Positions 43,048 to 52,376 of a DNA stretch of 64,000 nt are shown here, one piece after another. The stretch covers positions 1 through 64,000 of the forward strand of contig CAZURK010000034.1 in NCBI GenBank assembly GCA_964623055.1, in the 5' to 3' direction. The stretch's first letter is position 1, and each line of letters starts with the position of its first letter. The position numbers and the translations under genes are program-made. This stretch comes from JADHUC01 sp964623055 (GTDB taxonomy: Bacteria > Planctomycetota > Planctomycetia > Pirellulales > Pirellulaceae). A model generated the notes under the pieces. The model saw only the letters and a list, made by a program, of their open reading frames with translations. It searched no databases and was not told where the DNA came from.

Positions 43048-44658
43048 TCACAAAGCGGGTACGCGGGTGACTCGCGATTTCTGAAGCGTCTGTTGGTACA
43101 ACAGCTTGACCTCGGCGGCAGTCAGGGCCCTTTTCCAGATCTTGACCTCGTCAATGAGCCCCGGGAAATACGTGTCGCGCCACGAGTCGTGCTTCGTCCC
43201 GGCCGCGCGGCCGATGACCATCTTCGCCTTGGGGAGATCTCGCAATGGCAGCCCCGGCGTTTCCGCCATTTCTTCTGCGTCCAGTATGCCGTTGATATAG
43301 AACCGGACGCGCCGCCCGTCGTACGTGCCCACTAGGTGATGCCAGACGTCTTTCTTCGGGTACGGTTTCACGTTCTTGCCCCACGCTTTTGATATGACGG
43401 AGATACCATGGTCTTTTCCCCGCGAAATGTTGAAAACGGCACCGGTCCAGTAGCCGTAGTTCCCGCCTACGCGCAGTCCAACACCGCAGCCCTGGCTACC
43501 TTCGGCCCAAGAGACGACGCGGCCATAGGTGGAGTACCCTTTCATCTTCACCCAGGTCGAAAGGGCGACGTGTTTCCATCCGTCGAGATTAAGGTCGGGC
43601 GACTGGACCACAATCTTGGTGGAGTAGTTCTTAAAGACCGGTGCCTTGCCCAGGATGCCGTCTTCGAAAACGACGTGGCCCAAGATCTCACCTCGCACGC
43701 CACGGACCAAGTCGACGGGCACCTGGTCGTCGAAGGCCCAGTAATACGCCAGCCCCGCATTTAGCTCGCCCGCGACGACGTCGATCCGTGCGACGTCGCT
43801 GGTCGGGATGTGAACCGGACCGGAGTCCCGTTTCACGACCAGTTCTACTAGGTCGACCGCACCGCGGAGCAGGTCACCACCATGCAACTCAACCGTAGCT
43901 ATAACGCCCTCCTTGTTTAGGGTGATCGTAAGCACACGGCTGAGCGGGATCGCAAGCGCACCATACGGTGTGGTCAGGGCGACGCGGGCGAGGTCGGTCT
44001 TGCCTTTGATCTGGGTGCCGTCGCAAAGCTCGACAATAACGTGGTCGCAGGCCCAGTCGCATTCGGCAAGCCAGTTGCCACGAAGTGATCGGGCATGGCG
44101 AACGTCGGCGAGCTTGACGTCAAGCCGTCCGCTGGGGCAGCGTATCCATAGCCGCGCATTCGTAATACGCCCGACGACGGGAAACTGCTTTGTCTGGACC
44201 TTGTCTTGCCACCCGATGGATTTGGCCGCCGTCACGCGGTCTACCTTCTTGTAGATTTCAAGGATCTGTTGCACGAAGGACTTGCGTTCGGGCGGCTGAT
44301 CCTCTGCCCATGCGACGATGATCGGCTCAAGCCACAACCCCAACTCGACGAGCTCGTTCTGCGCTTGCTGCCGTCGTTTGGCGTCGCTAGAGTTCAGCTC
44401 GGGCAAGAGCGTAGTGACACAATCGGCCAGCTCCGGGTGGCTGTTCAGACCTGGCGTGAAAGACTCCACTTCGCTTGGGGAAACCGCCAAATCCCCATAG
44501 CACGTCTCGACGGTGAGATTCTCGGCGTCGAGAACCCCGGTGACGACAGTGCCGTCCATTAGCGCGAACGAGAACGCCGGTGACGTAGTGTCGCCCCCCT
44601 CCGCGAAAGCTGCTGTCGCGAGCAGGACGACGATTCCGAGTGTGCACGTTCTTGGCAT
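43048..44658 (-). CDS. Secreted LamG-domain protein
   Basis: 536 residues from the ATG at 44658 (GGAGGGG upstream), signal MPRTCTLGIVVLLATAAFAE. Residues about 20-300 contain repeated small beta motifs (GTVVTGVLDAENLTVETCYG, LCDGTQIKGKTDLARVALTT, LHGGDLLRGAVDLVELVVKR). Residues about 310-530 form a concanavalin-like LamG domain (YYWAFDDQVP, VWHHLVGTYDGRRVRFYING, FPGLIDEVKIWKRALTAAEV), which usually binds sugars or proteins. No catalytic residues are apparent. It may be a cell-surface adhesion or substrate-binding protein. Confidence 0.75.
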   Translation of the reverse strand: MPRTCTLGIVVLLATAAFAEGGDTTSPAFSFALMDGTVVTGVLDAENLTVETCYGDLAVSPSEVESFTPGLNSHPELADCVTTLLPELNSSDAKRRQQAQNELVELGLWLEPIIVAWAEDQPPERKSFVQQILEIYKKVDRVTAAKSIGWQDKVQTKQFPVVGRITNARLWIRCPSGRLDVKLADVRHARSLRGNWLAECDWACDHVIVELCDGTQIKGKTDLARVALTTPYGALAIPLSRVLTITLNKEGVIATVELHGGDLLRGAVDLVELVVKRDSGPVHIPTSDVARIDVVAGELNAGLAYYWAFDDQVPVDLVRGVRGEILGHVVFEDGILGKAPVFKNYSTKIVVQSPDLNLDGWKHVALSTWVKMKGYSTYGRVVSWAEGSQGCGVGLRVGGNYGYWTGAVFNISRGKDHGISVISKAWGKNVKPYPKKDVWHHLVGTYDGRRVRFYINGILDAEEMAETPGLPLRDLPKAKMVIGRAAGTKHDSWRDTYFPGLIDEVKIWKRALTAAEVKLLYQQTLQKSRVTRVPAL

Positions 44659-44888
44659 GCCTTCCCCTCCTGCAAACAGGGTCTCCGCGGGAGCATATTG
44701 TGCCATACTACCGCTGTAACACGCTTGGAGCCAGATTCCATTCCGTCACACGGTTGTAACAAGGGATGACGGATCTCTCATGCCTCAGCGTCATTTCACT
44801 CCTGGATCGCCCGAGAAGCGGCTTCCGTCAGGCGCTGCAAACACACGGGCGTCTGGCCGCCACGTACCGCACTATATCCATTGACTGC

Positions 44889-45605
44889 TCAGGGTGAGTC
44901 GAATTTCGCCTCGCCGCGGTCGACCCATCCATCATGGTTCGCGTCGAGTTGCCTCCAGTAGTGTCGGAGCCGCGATGGGAACTCATCCGCATTGAGTCGG
45001 TTGTCCTCGTTCGCGTCGCAACCATAGAACTCCTCTGCCGCAATGATGTCTGGCCGAGTGCTCAGCCGGAAGTTGTCGAAGCCGACCGTCTCCCCCAAGA
45101 CAGAGCAGTTCTCAAGAGTCACTCGAATGGCCTTCACGTCCGCTAGCAACTGCCTCCATGATGTGGGCTCGACATGCCACTTGGAAGCGACAAGGCGAAT
45201 CGAGTACGTCTTCCAGTCCTTTGTCGCCTTCTGCGGAGAAAGGTCGGCATGGGCCTCCCCTCGACTGCTGATGACTGTCACCTTTCCGAACGCCGACCAG
45301 GGGCCGCGTGTGGGAATTGCGATTTGGCGAGCGTCGAATCGCAGCGTTCCTCCGTCAAACCTCGACAAGTTGCCTGTGAATTGCTCCGGCGCGAGCACGG
45401 CCATGCTGTGTTGACTAGCCGTGTCAGTGATCTCGACATGGCCCCCGTCGGCGTCGCGCGTCCGATGAATCAACTCCCCACCCTCCGCCTGCCACCGCTC
45501 GATGTCAAGATCGAATGTACTAATGATATCCGTCTCGTCCGCCCGGGCGGCCATCACCATGGTCAGCAGGCTCACAGCAATCGGGACGAATACACGGTGA
45601 CTCAT
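44889..45605 (-). CDS. Secreted protein with laminin-B-like and EF-hand domains
   Basis: 238 residues, signal MSHRVFVPIAVSLLTMVMAA. Residues about 25-180 resemble a laminin-B/IV-type beta sandwich (TLRFDARQIAIPTRGPW, WRQLLADVKAIRVTLENCSV, TVGFDNFRLS). The C-terminus has two EF-hand loops, DANEDNRLNADEF and DANHDGWVDRGE, with calcium-ligand spacing. It probably binds calcium outside the cell; a structural or adhesive role is inferred. It stands alone between two gene-poor stretches. Confidence 0.75.
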   Translation of the reverse strand: MSHRVFVPIAVSLLTMVMAARADETDIISTFDLDIERWQAEGGELIHRTRDADGGHVEITDTASQHSMAVLAPEQFTGNLSRFDGGTLRFDARQIAIPTRGPWSAFGKVTVISSRGEAHADLSPQKATKDWKTYSIRLVASKWHVEPTSWRQLLADVKAIRVTLENCSVLGETVGFDNFRLSTRPDIIAAEEFYGCDANEDNRLNADEFPSRLRHYWRQLDANHDGWVDRGEAKFDSP

Positions 45606-46135
45606 GACTTGCCCTTTCCGCTAAAGAGAGGTAACAAATACTACGCGAAAAATATGACGACCTGGCACCCCCGAAGGTTTTGCGGAAAGCCCAGAAGGCC
45701 TGAAGTCAGCTACTTGCAGGCCTCCGAGCCGGTGTCGCTCCCCAACGCAAATCCTGACCGTGACATGCAAATATCAGGTTGCCGTCGAATGTGTTGCCAG
45801 AGGTATGGCCGTGACGAGCGACGTTGCCGAGTGAGTTTGTCTACGGTTGAGCGCGGCAGTTCACGACCGTCGAGTCAAGAGGAGGTCTTGCGCATCCGGC
45901 GGGGCCCGCACCTTTGAGTTCTTGATTACGCAAGAGCTACAGACGACACGCCTACGCAGATTCGGCCTCACGCGCTTCAGCGCACATGACGACAGACCCG
46001 AGCCGCGTTGGGGCGGTGGCGTTGCGCGCATCGGGGATATCGACCTAGGTTATCATCGGCATACTTTCGCCTGCTCAGGGACGACGCACCGACCCAACGA
46101 AATCTGTCTCGGCAGATGTGACCGACGGCAGTTAA
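45606..46135. other. Gene-poor stretch with a second copy of the 27-bp repeat
   Basis: No supported gene. The sequence at 45942-45968 matches 42779-42805 at 25 of 27 positions, and CCCGCAC also occurs some 30-40 bp upstream in both places. Confidence 0.45.
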
Positions 46136-46294
46136 AGGGAAGCAGAGGGACGAACCGGTCTAATCATTGACGACCTTGGCCGAGTTGCACTCCCGCGGGC
46201 GGTCGAGGAGAGACTCCGCCTTGTAGCCGGGATACGTTGCCATGTATTAGTCGCGTTTGCCTGCGCAGGGAGAACTAGACGAGCGGGGGCATGA
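46136..46294 (+). pseudogene. AbrB-like DNA-binding domain remnant
   Basis: A short frame bounded by TAA (46133-46135) and TGA (46292-46294) reads LIIDDLGRVALPRAVEERLR followed by LVAGIRCHVLV, which matches the swapped-hairpin AbrB/SpoVT signature (IDxxGRVxLPxxVRxxL). There is no ATG, GTG or TTG before the motif. It is therefore probably a fragment of an antitoxin-type or transition-state regulator gene; no toxin gene is seen beside it. Confidence 0.35.
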
Positions 46295-46489
46295 CCCGTA
46301 CGTTCCAGTAGTCGGATGGGGATTGAAATCGCGATCAGTAGGGCGTCGTGGTATCCATGATCTGATGATGGCTTTCCCCCCTGTATCAAAGTAGAATGAC
46401 GAGAACTCGCGCGGAAAAGTGCAGAATGTCGTGACAGACAGCACCGCTTTTTGCCCTGCACCCGTTTTGGAGCGTCGTTCTACAGGCAC

Positions 46490-47872
46490 ATGTCAACCAA
46501 CTCGTTACTACCTGCAGTCGTGATCGCGCTTCTACTGGCACATGCTGCGCTGCCAGCAACGTGTCACGCCCGGCCACCCAAACCGTTCATCTGTCTCTAC
46601 GGGCATAGCGATGATGAGGGCGTCACCGAGGCCTTTCGGAAGCTCTTCCCGCGAATCAACGTTATCGAAGGCACCAGCAGCAACGCGGCCTTTATCAAAG
46701 AGCTGCGAGGTAAAGGCTGCATCTACGCAGCGCACGTCACGAATCCGGTGAATGCGACTGAGGATGAACTCGTGGCCCACTGGCGAGCTCCGTTCGAGAA
46801 TGATCTCGGAGGCCAGTTGCCGGGCGGATACGACGCGATTGCGATCGACGAATTGCGAGCCAATTTCGACGGCAGCGTTCAGTCCCAACGAGTCTGCCGG
46901 GCACTCGCGAAACTACGGGAGCTCTACCCGCAGAAACAGGTGTATGCGGCGGCGACATGGCATCTCGGATACGAGGCGGCGAAGTACACACAGCAGTTGC
47001 GTGCTGTGAACGAGCATGTTGACATGTTGATGCTCGAAGCGTATCTGCGGGAGACTCGGCCGGCTTACGGCTACTTCGCCGACTGGGCGGACAAGCTGAA
47101 GGCGGTCGAGCCAGGGTTACTGGAAAAGACCGTCTACGGACTGGGAGTTGCTCAGCGTGGGTACCTACATGATGACAGTAGCGAGGTCGGCTTCTTCGGT
47201 CATCTCGACCGGCAATTCCGGGCTATCCGCACTGACGCCGATGCAGCAAGGATGCCGGGCATCATGTTTTGGGTCTACTATCGGAGCGAGACCAGCGTCA
47301 CGCCGGAGTATCTGGCGAAGTTGGCCGACCATTACTACCGCAAAAAGAAGAACAGCAGCTTCGGAGACGGTCGTACGAAACAACTGGTAACCAATGCACA
47401 ATTCGAAACGCTTGATGGCTGGGAGCTAACTGCCGGAAATGGCGGGCGCGTTGAGCAGTTTCAGTATGACTCTGTGAAAGGATTGCAGGGCGACCACGAC
47501 GAGCACGGTTGGTCATCACACGGCAAACACGGACTAAAGATGTTTCGTGGGCAAAGCCCAAATCGTGCTTCAATCGAGGTCACTGGGCTCGATATGCGAA
47601 AGGTCTACGTAGCAAGCGTGTGGGTCAACGCGGATAGGCCTGACCGTCGCGCAGGCCTGCGAATCACCGATCTGCAAGGAGGGGTCATCGCCGAAGGCCA
47701 CACCGCCCGCGCCGGGCGAGGAACTCACTGGAACGAGTGGTCGCGGATAATTCTGACCTTTTCACCAAACAACCCGAACATTCGAATCGAGTTGCACGAC
47801 ACGGGCGCAGCTCCCGGTACCGTTCTATTCTGGGACTTCATCGAGTTGGAAGCAGCGTGGCCGCTGCATTGA
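46490..47872 (+). CDS. Secreted protein with barrel-like N-terminus and C-terminal binding module
   Basis: 460 residues from the ATG at 46490, signal TNSLLPAVVIALLLAHAALP. Residues about 30-290 are alpha/beta with barrel-like strands (PFICLYGHSDDEGVTEAFRK, YDAIAIDELRANFDGSV, VDMLMLEAYL, PGIMFWVYYRSE); the IDE and LEAY acidic residues could be catalytic. Residues about 310-460 look like a CBM-type beta sandwich ending TVLFWDFIELEA. A glycosidase role fits the neighbours but is inferred. The next gene starts 82 bp downstream on the same strand. Confidence 0.6.
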   Translation: MSTNSLLPAVVIALLLAHAALPATCHARPPKPFICLYGHSDDEGVTEAFRKLFPRINVIEGTSSNAAFIKELRGKGCIYAAHVTNPVNATEDELVAHWRAPFENDLGGQLPGGYDAIAIDELRANFDGSVQSQRVCRALAKLRELYPQKQVYAAATWHLGYEAAKYTQQLRAVNEHVDMLMLEAYLRETRPAYGYFADWADKLKAVEPGLLEKTVYGLGVAQRGYLHDDSSEVGFFGHLDRQFRAIRTDADAARMPGIMFWVYYRSETSVTPEYLAKLADHYYRKKKNSSFGDGRTKQLVTNAQFETLDGWELTAGNGGRVEQFQYDSVKGLQGDHDEHGWSSHGKHGLKMFRGQSPNRASIEVTGLDMRKVYVASVWVNADRPDRRAGLRITDLQGGVIAEGHTARAGRGTHWNEWSRIILTFSPNNPNIRIELHDTGAAPGTVLFWDFIELEAAWPLH

Positions 47873-47954
47873 GCTTGGGCCGTCATGGGCTGAAGACATC
47901 CCGGACTCGGCGCCAGTTGCTTCGATCGCGGCAGCGGCCGCAAGGAGGGTCACT

Positions 47955-50900
47955 ATGCGACATGCATTGAATCTCGCAATGGTCATGCTTGCTCTGGGCG
48001 GCTTCGCCGGGCGGGCGGAAACTGGCTCGGCTCAATCGCTTTACTACCACATCCAGCGGGCGGTCTTTCAATGCCCTAAGATGAACCGTGGACTGGCGGT
48101 CGACGGCCAGTATTTCTGGGTCGGCGAATTCGGCGGTTGGGTCCGCTGCTACGACCGCGAAGGCCGTCGGCTCCCCGATCGCGACCTCGGCGGGGGGACC
48201 GTCCAGTATCTGGGGCATGGAGCTTCGTCGTCGAAGGAGTTCGTCGCCACCGCTGCTCGCGACTTTGTGGCCGTGCTGCCTATCGACGGTGGGCCGATGC
48301 GCCGCATCAACCACCCGATCAAAGGTTTTGCGGGCGCGGTCGCTTCTACCGGAACCACGCTCTGGGTCATGAATGGCCAGTCGCCGGTGGTCTTCGAGAT
48401 GGACCTCGAAGGCAGGCTGCTTCGCAAATTCACCGCCGCACAGGGCGAAAATGCCTCGTCGCGCGCCATCGCGCTGGATTGCGATGGACACCTCTACGTC
48501 CTCGACGGAACGCCTGGGCGCAATAAGAACATGCTGGAGTACTTGCCCGACGGAACGCTGATAAGAAAACACGATCTGGCCGTGCCGGCGACGTCCATGG
48601 CCATCGATCCCGGCGATCCCAGCAAGACGCTCTACACCGTTGACTTCGGCGGCGACCTGACGGTCTACGAGTATTGCCTGGCGCCGGGCAAACCACAGGC
48701 GAAACAGCTTCCGAAGCTGGCCAGGCCGATCCGCTACCGACCGGAGGGCCGCGAGTTCGTCATCACCAACGGGACGCATCGCTTCAATCGGCCGCTTTAC
48801 GGCAGCAACACGGCGTTCTTCGTCCATGGGGGAGACCTTCCCGAAGTCCTGCTCTCCTTGCCCGGCAAAGGCGGGACTCTCCGGCTGGGAATTGCCACGG
48901 CCGACACGGCCATCTGGCTCCCCGACGCCGACCGGATCGTTGCCCGGTATCGTGGCGGGGCGATGCAATACGAAATCCAGGACGAACTGCTGGGCTCCGG
49001 CAAACTGGAACTGGACGTGATCTCCATGGGTGATGCCGAAGCCGTGGTGCTGCGAATGCGTTTCTCTGACGAGGCGCCGGCTCTGGACGTGCTGTGGGCC
49101 TTCGGTGGTGCTTCGGGGTACAACGTGTTGAACCTGGACACTTGCGGATACTGCCCTGAAACGGTCTGCTGGTTGCGGCCGGAAGATTGCCAAGGCAACC
49201 AGTTCAAGATCACCGAGACGGGGTTCGAGCTTCTGGCGCCTTGTCACAATTCGCGACCCGTGGCCGGAACTGTGCCTGCAAACTCGACACTGACCATAGC
49301 CGACGCCAACAAGCTGGATGCGCCCAAGACGCTAATGGGGTCGGACGCAACGGCAAGGCCGATTTTGGCCGGGCGGCGGGCCGTCACCGGCGGCAGAGAG
49401 TTGTTCCTCGCGCTGGAATGGCTGCCGGAAGGAGGCGCGGCGATCAAGCCGGCTGAGATGCCGGCGGTGTTCGACCGGGCCAGAGCGCATCACGAGGCCA
49501 TCGTCGGGCGCGGGCGCGTCAGTGCCCCGGACCCGTTCATGGCTGCCGCGGCGGCGGCGATCTGTTCCGCCGGCGACGGTCTTTGGGACCCGCCAACGTA
49601 CTCCCACGGCGGCGTCCGATGGCACTTCCCCTATCTCGGCTGGCGCGGGGCCTACATTGCCAGCGAGTTTGGCTGGCACGACCGGGCCCGCACGCACTTA
49701 CGCACGTTTGCCAAGTTTCAACTCAAGGAACCGGCCGACGGGGCGCCGCACGCCGACGAGGAAAGGCAGCTGGCGCGACAGGCCAGCGACTCGATCCTGT
49801 ATACCCGTGGTTACATCCCGACGTTCCCGGAAGGAGAATCCCGCGGCCCTTACGACATGCAGCAGGTCTACATCGATCAGCTCCTGTGGCATTTTCTCTG
49901 GACGGGCGACCTGGAGTTCGTCCGGGAAATGTGGCCCGTGCTGGTCGATCACCTGGCCTATGAAAAGCGCTGCTTTGATCCGGACGACGATGGGTTATAT
50001 GAGAACTTTGCCAACACGTTGATCAGCGACGCGCACCATTACAGCGGAGGCGCGTGCACGCAGGCATCGGCCTACAACTACCGGGCACATCTGCTTGCGG
50101 CCAAGCTGGCCGGACTCATTGGTGAGGATCCCGCTCCCTTCCACCGCGAGGCCGAGAAGATCCGCGCCGCGATGAACGAGGTGCTGTGGATGCCTAAGGA
50201 CGGCTGGTACGCCGAGTATCGCGACCTGCTGGGTTTGAAGCGCCTTCATCCCAGCGCCGAGTTGCCTAGCGTATATCACCCGATTGATTCCGACGTTCCC
50301 GACATGTTCCAGGCTTACCAGATGCTTCGCTACGTCGACACCCAGATCGAGCACGTCCCGGTCGAGGGCGACTCGGTGACGATCTGGACTTCGAACTGGG
50401 TCCCCTGGATCTGGAGCGTTCGCGACGTGATCCAAAGCGAGGTGGCACACACGGCGCTGGCCTACTGGCAGGCGGGCCGACGGAAGAAGGCGTATGACCT
50501 GTACCGCGGCGTGATTGTCGACGCAATGTATTGCAGCACCGTGCCGGGCGCGTGCCAGGGCACTTCGGAACACAGCCGCCGCAATGCGGGCGTGGCCAGC
50601 GACTTTTCCTGCTCGGTAGCCATGTTCGGACGCGCGATGGTGGAGGGCCTGTTCGGGATCGTTCCGGACGCGCTGGAGGGCGAGTTGCTGATTCGCCCCG
50701 GTCTTCCGAGAGAATGGGACTCGGCCTCCATCGACACGCCCGACGTCGGATACACGTATGCGCATGCCGACAACACGGAGTCATTCGAGGTGCGATCACA
50801 CTTCAACCGTCCGATGCGACTGCGGCTGCACGTGGCCGCGCGGCGCGTGCAAGTGGCCGAAGTTACCGTCAACGGCAAGAAGGCGGACTGGAAATGCCTG

Positions 50901-52274
50901 CCCAGAGTGGGCGAGCCGGTCATCGAGGTTTTTGCACCGGAGGCGAACGGGGCCAAAGTGCAGATCCGCTGGCAAGGCGACCAGCCTGCGCAGGCGGAAT
51001 GTCCGGCAGTGGTCGGAGCCGGGGAGACGTTCACCGTCGGAGTCAGCCCAGGGCGGCTGTGCGAAGTAAACGACCCGCAGCAGACGCTAAAGGACCTCTC
51101 TCGGGAGGCCGGCTCTTTTCGGGCAACCGCGGCCGGACGGCTTGGCCATCGAACGGTGTTTGCTTGCGTCGAGCAGGGCGACCTTTCGTGGTGGGTGCCC
51201 GTGGAGTTTGAGATCCGGCCGTCATTGGAAGTTTGTAACCCGATCGTCGATTGGGAGGCCGGCGAGCTACAGTTTACGGTCGCCAACAACACGGGCAGGG
51301 ACGTACAGAGCCGGGTGACCGTCACATGTGCGTCGGCGTCCAAGGAAATTCAGTTGCGAGCCGCGTCGCACTCACACTCGGCTGCCCTTCGGCTACCGGC
51401 TGCCGGACTGGTGCCCGGAACGAACCCCGTCGTGGTGAACTTGGGAAAGGGCCAAACGGTCCGCGGCGCAGTGGTAGATTGGCGGAAGCCCGACCATAGC
51501 CAGAAGCTCGTTTTCGAGTGTATCGACCTGGGCGGCGTGTACAACGACCGGGTGACGCAGGTATTCAAGAACGAGTATCGTTCACCCCGGTCGCCCTATT
51601 GCTCGTTGCAGATACCGCTTCATGGTTTCGGCGACTGGTGCTACGGCGGCAGGCGGGAGGAACCTAAGATCGACGATTCTGCGTTGCGCGCGGCGGCTGG
51701 CGCGGAGGGCCGACTGGTCAGCCCACAAGGAATCCCTTTGGCCACACCCGGTCCCGGCGAGCAGCCCAACATCGTCTTCACGTCCCAATGGGACAATTTT
51801 CCCGAGTCGGTGGTGATTCCGCTGAAAGGCCGGGCACGGCACATCTACTTCCTTGTGGCCGGCACCACCCATCCCATGCACTCACAGTTCGACAACGGCG
51901 AGATCCTCGTCACCTACGACGACGGGCGGCTGGGCCGCCAGCCAAATGCGAGCTACCGCTCGGACGTGAAAAGCCGCTCCCGTTGGCCGCTGGAATCTGC
52001 ACAAGGGAACATCCTATTCGCCGTTGGCAATGTAGAGCGATTGCCGCTTCACAACCCGACGACTTGGTGGCCGATCGAGGCCGACTACGATCTGGCCATC
52101 GACGGGTTCTGCGTCCCGGGACCGCATCCACCTCGGATCGACCTGGGCGCAGGCCGCGCAACGCTGTTGGATCTGCCGTTGGATCCCGATCGCGAGCTGC
52201 GCTCACTGACGGTCCGCTGTCTGGCCAACGAGGTCGTGGTCGGATTAATGTCGGTAACGCTACTGCGGCCATAG
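47955..52274 (+). CDS. Large secreted six-hairpin glycosidase-like protein
   Basis: 1439 residues from the ATG at 47955 (AAGGAGGG upstream), signal near MRHALNLAMVMLALGGFAGR. Residues about 30-330 are propeller-like (GRLLRKFTAAQGENASSRAI, ALDCDGHLYVLDG). Residues about 545-910 form an (alpha/alpha)6 toroid (HFPYLGWRGAYIASEFGWHD, FLWTGDLEFVREMWPVLVDH, EHSRRNAGVASDFSCSVAMF), reminiscent of DUF4450 and related six-hairpin glycosidases, with the usual RPGLP beta-sandwich joint after it. The rest is beta-rich. It likely trims a complex polysaccharide outside the cytoplasm. It lies between a barrel-like and a sialidase-like gene on the same strand, probably one operon. Confidence 0.7.
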   Translation: MRHALNLAMVMLALGGFAGRAETGSAQSLYYHIQRAVFQCPKMNRGLAVDGQYFWVGEFGGWVRCYDREGRRLPDRDLGGGTVQYLGHGASSSKEFVATAARDFVAVLPIDGGPMRRINHPIKGFAGAVASTGTTLWVMNGQSPVVFEMDLEGRLLRKFTAAQGENASSRAIALDCDGHLYVLDGTPGRNKNMLEYLPDGTLIRKHDLAVPATSMAIDPGDPSKTLYTVDFGGDLTVYEYCLAPGKPQAKQLPKLARPIRYRPEGREFVITNGTHRFNRPLYGSNTAFFVHGGDLPEVLLSLPGKGGTLRLGIATADTAIWLPDADRIVARYRGGAMQYEIQDELLGSGKLELDVISMGDAEAVVLRMRFSDEAPALDVLWAFGGASGYNVLNLDTCGYCPETVCWLRPEDCQGNQFKITETGFELLAPCHNSRPVAGTVPANSTLTIADANKLDAPKTLMGSDATARPILAGRRAVTGGRELFLALEWLPEGGAAIKPAEMPAVFDRARAHHEAIVGRGRVSAPDPFMAAAAAAICSAGDGLWDPPTYSHGGVRWHFPYLGWRGAYIASEFGWHDRARTHLRTFAKFQLKEPADGAPHADEERQLARQASDSILYTRGYIPTFPEGESRGPYDMQQVYIDQLLWHFLWTGDLEFVREMWPVLVDHLAYEKRCFDPDDDGLYENFANTLISDAHHYSGGACTQASAYNYRAHLLAAKLAGLIGEDPAPFHREAEKIRAAMNEVLWMPKDGWYAEYRDLLGLKRLHPSAELPSVYHPIDSDVPDMFQAYQMLRYVDTQIEHVPVEGDSVTIWTSNWVPWIWSVRDVIQSEVAHTALAYWQAGRRKKAYDLYRGVIVDAMYCSTVPGACQGTSEHSRRNAGVASDFSCSVAMFGRAMVEGLFGIVPDALEGELLIRPGLPREWDSASIDTPDVGYTYAHADNTESFEVRSHFNRPMRLRLHVAARRVQVAEVTVNGKKADWKCLPRVGEPVIEVFAPEANGAKVQIRWQGDQPAQAECPAVVGAGETFTVGVSPGRLCEVNDPQQTLKDLSREAGSFRATAAGRLGHRTVFACVEQGDLSWWVPVEFEIRPSLEVCNPIVDWEAGELQFTVANNTGRDVQSRVTVTCASASKEIQLRAASHSHSAALRLPAAGLVPGTNPVVVNLGKGQTVRGAVVDWRKPDHSQKLVFECIDLGGVYNDRVTQVFKNEYRSPRSPYCSLQIPLHGFGDWCYGGRREEPKIDDSALRAAAGAEGRLVSPQGIPLATPGPGEQPNIVFTSQWDNFPESVVIPLKGRARHIYFLVAGTTHPMHSQFDNGEILVTYDDGRLGRQPNASYRSDVKSRSRWPLESAQGNILFAVGNVERLPLHNPTTWWPIEADYDLAIDGFCVPGPHPPRIDLGAGRATLLDLPLDPDRELRSLTVRCLANEVVVGLMSVTLLRP

Positions 52275-52376
52275 TTATGTAACGGTTGTTGGGAAAACCG
52301 GACGCTAGCGCGTTCCGGCTGATGCGGCATTTGTTTCTCGAACGACGCCAAGCGGAATGACGGGAGGAACGTTGAC

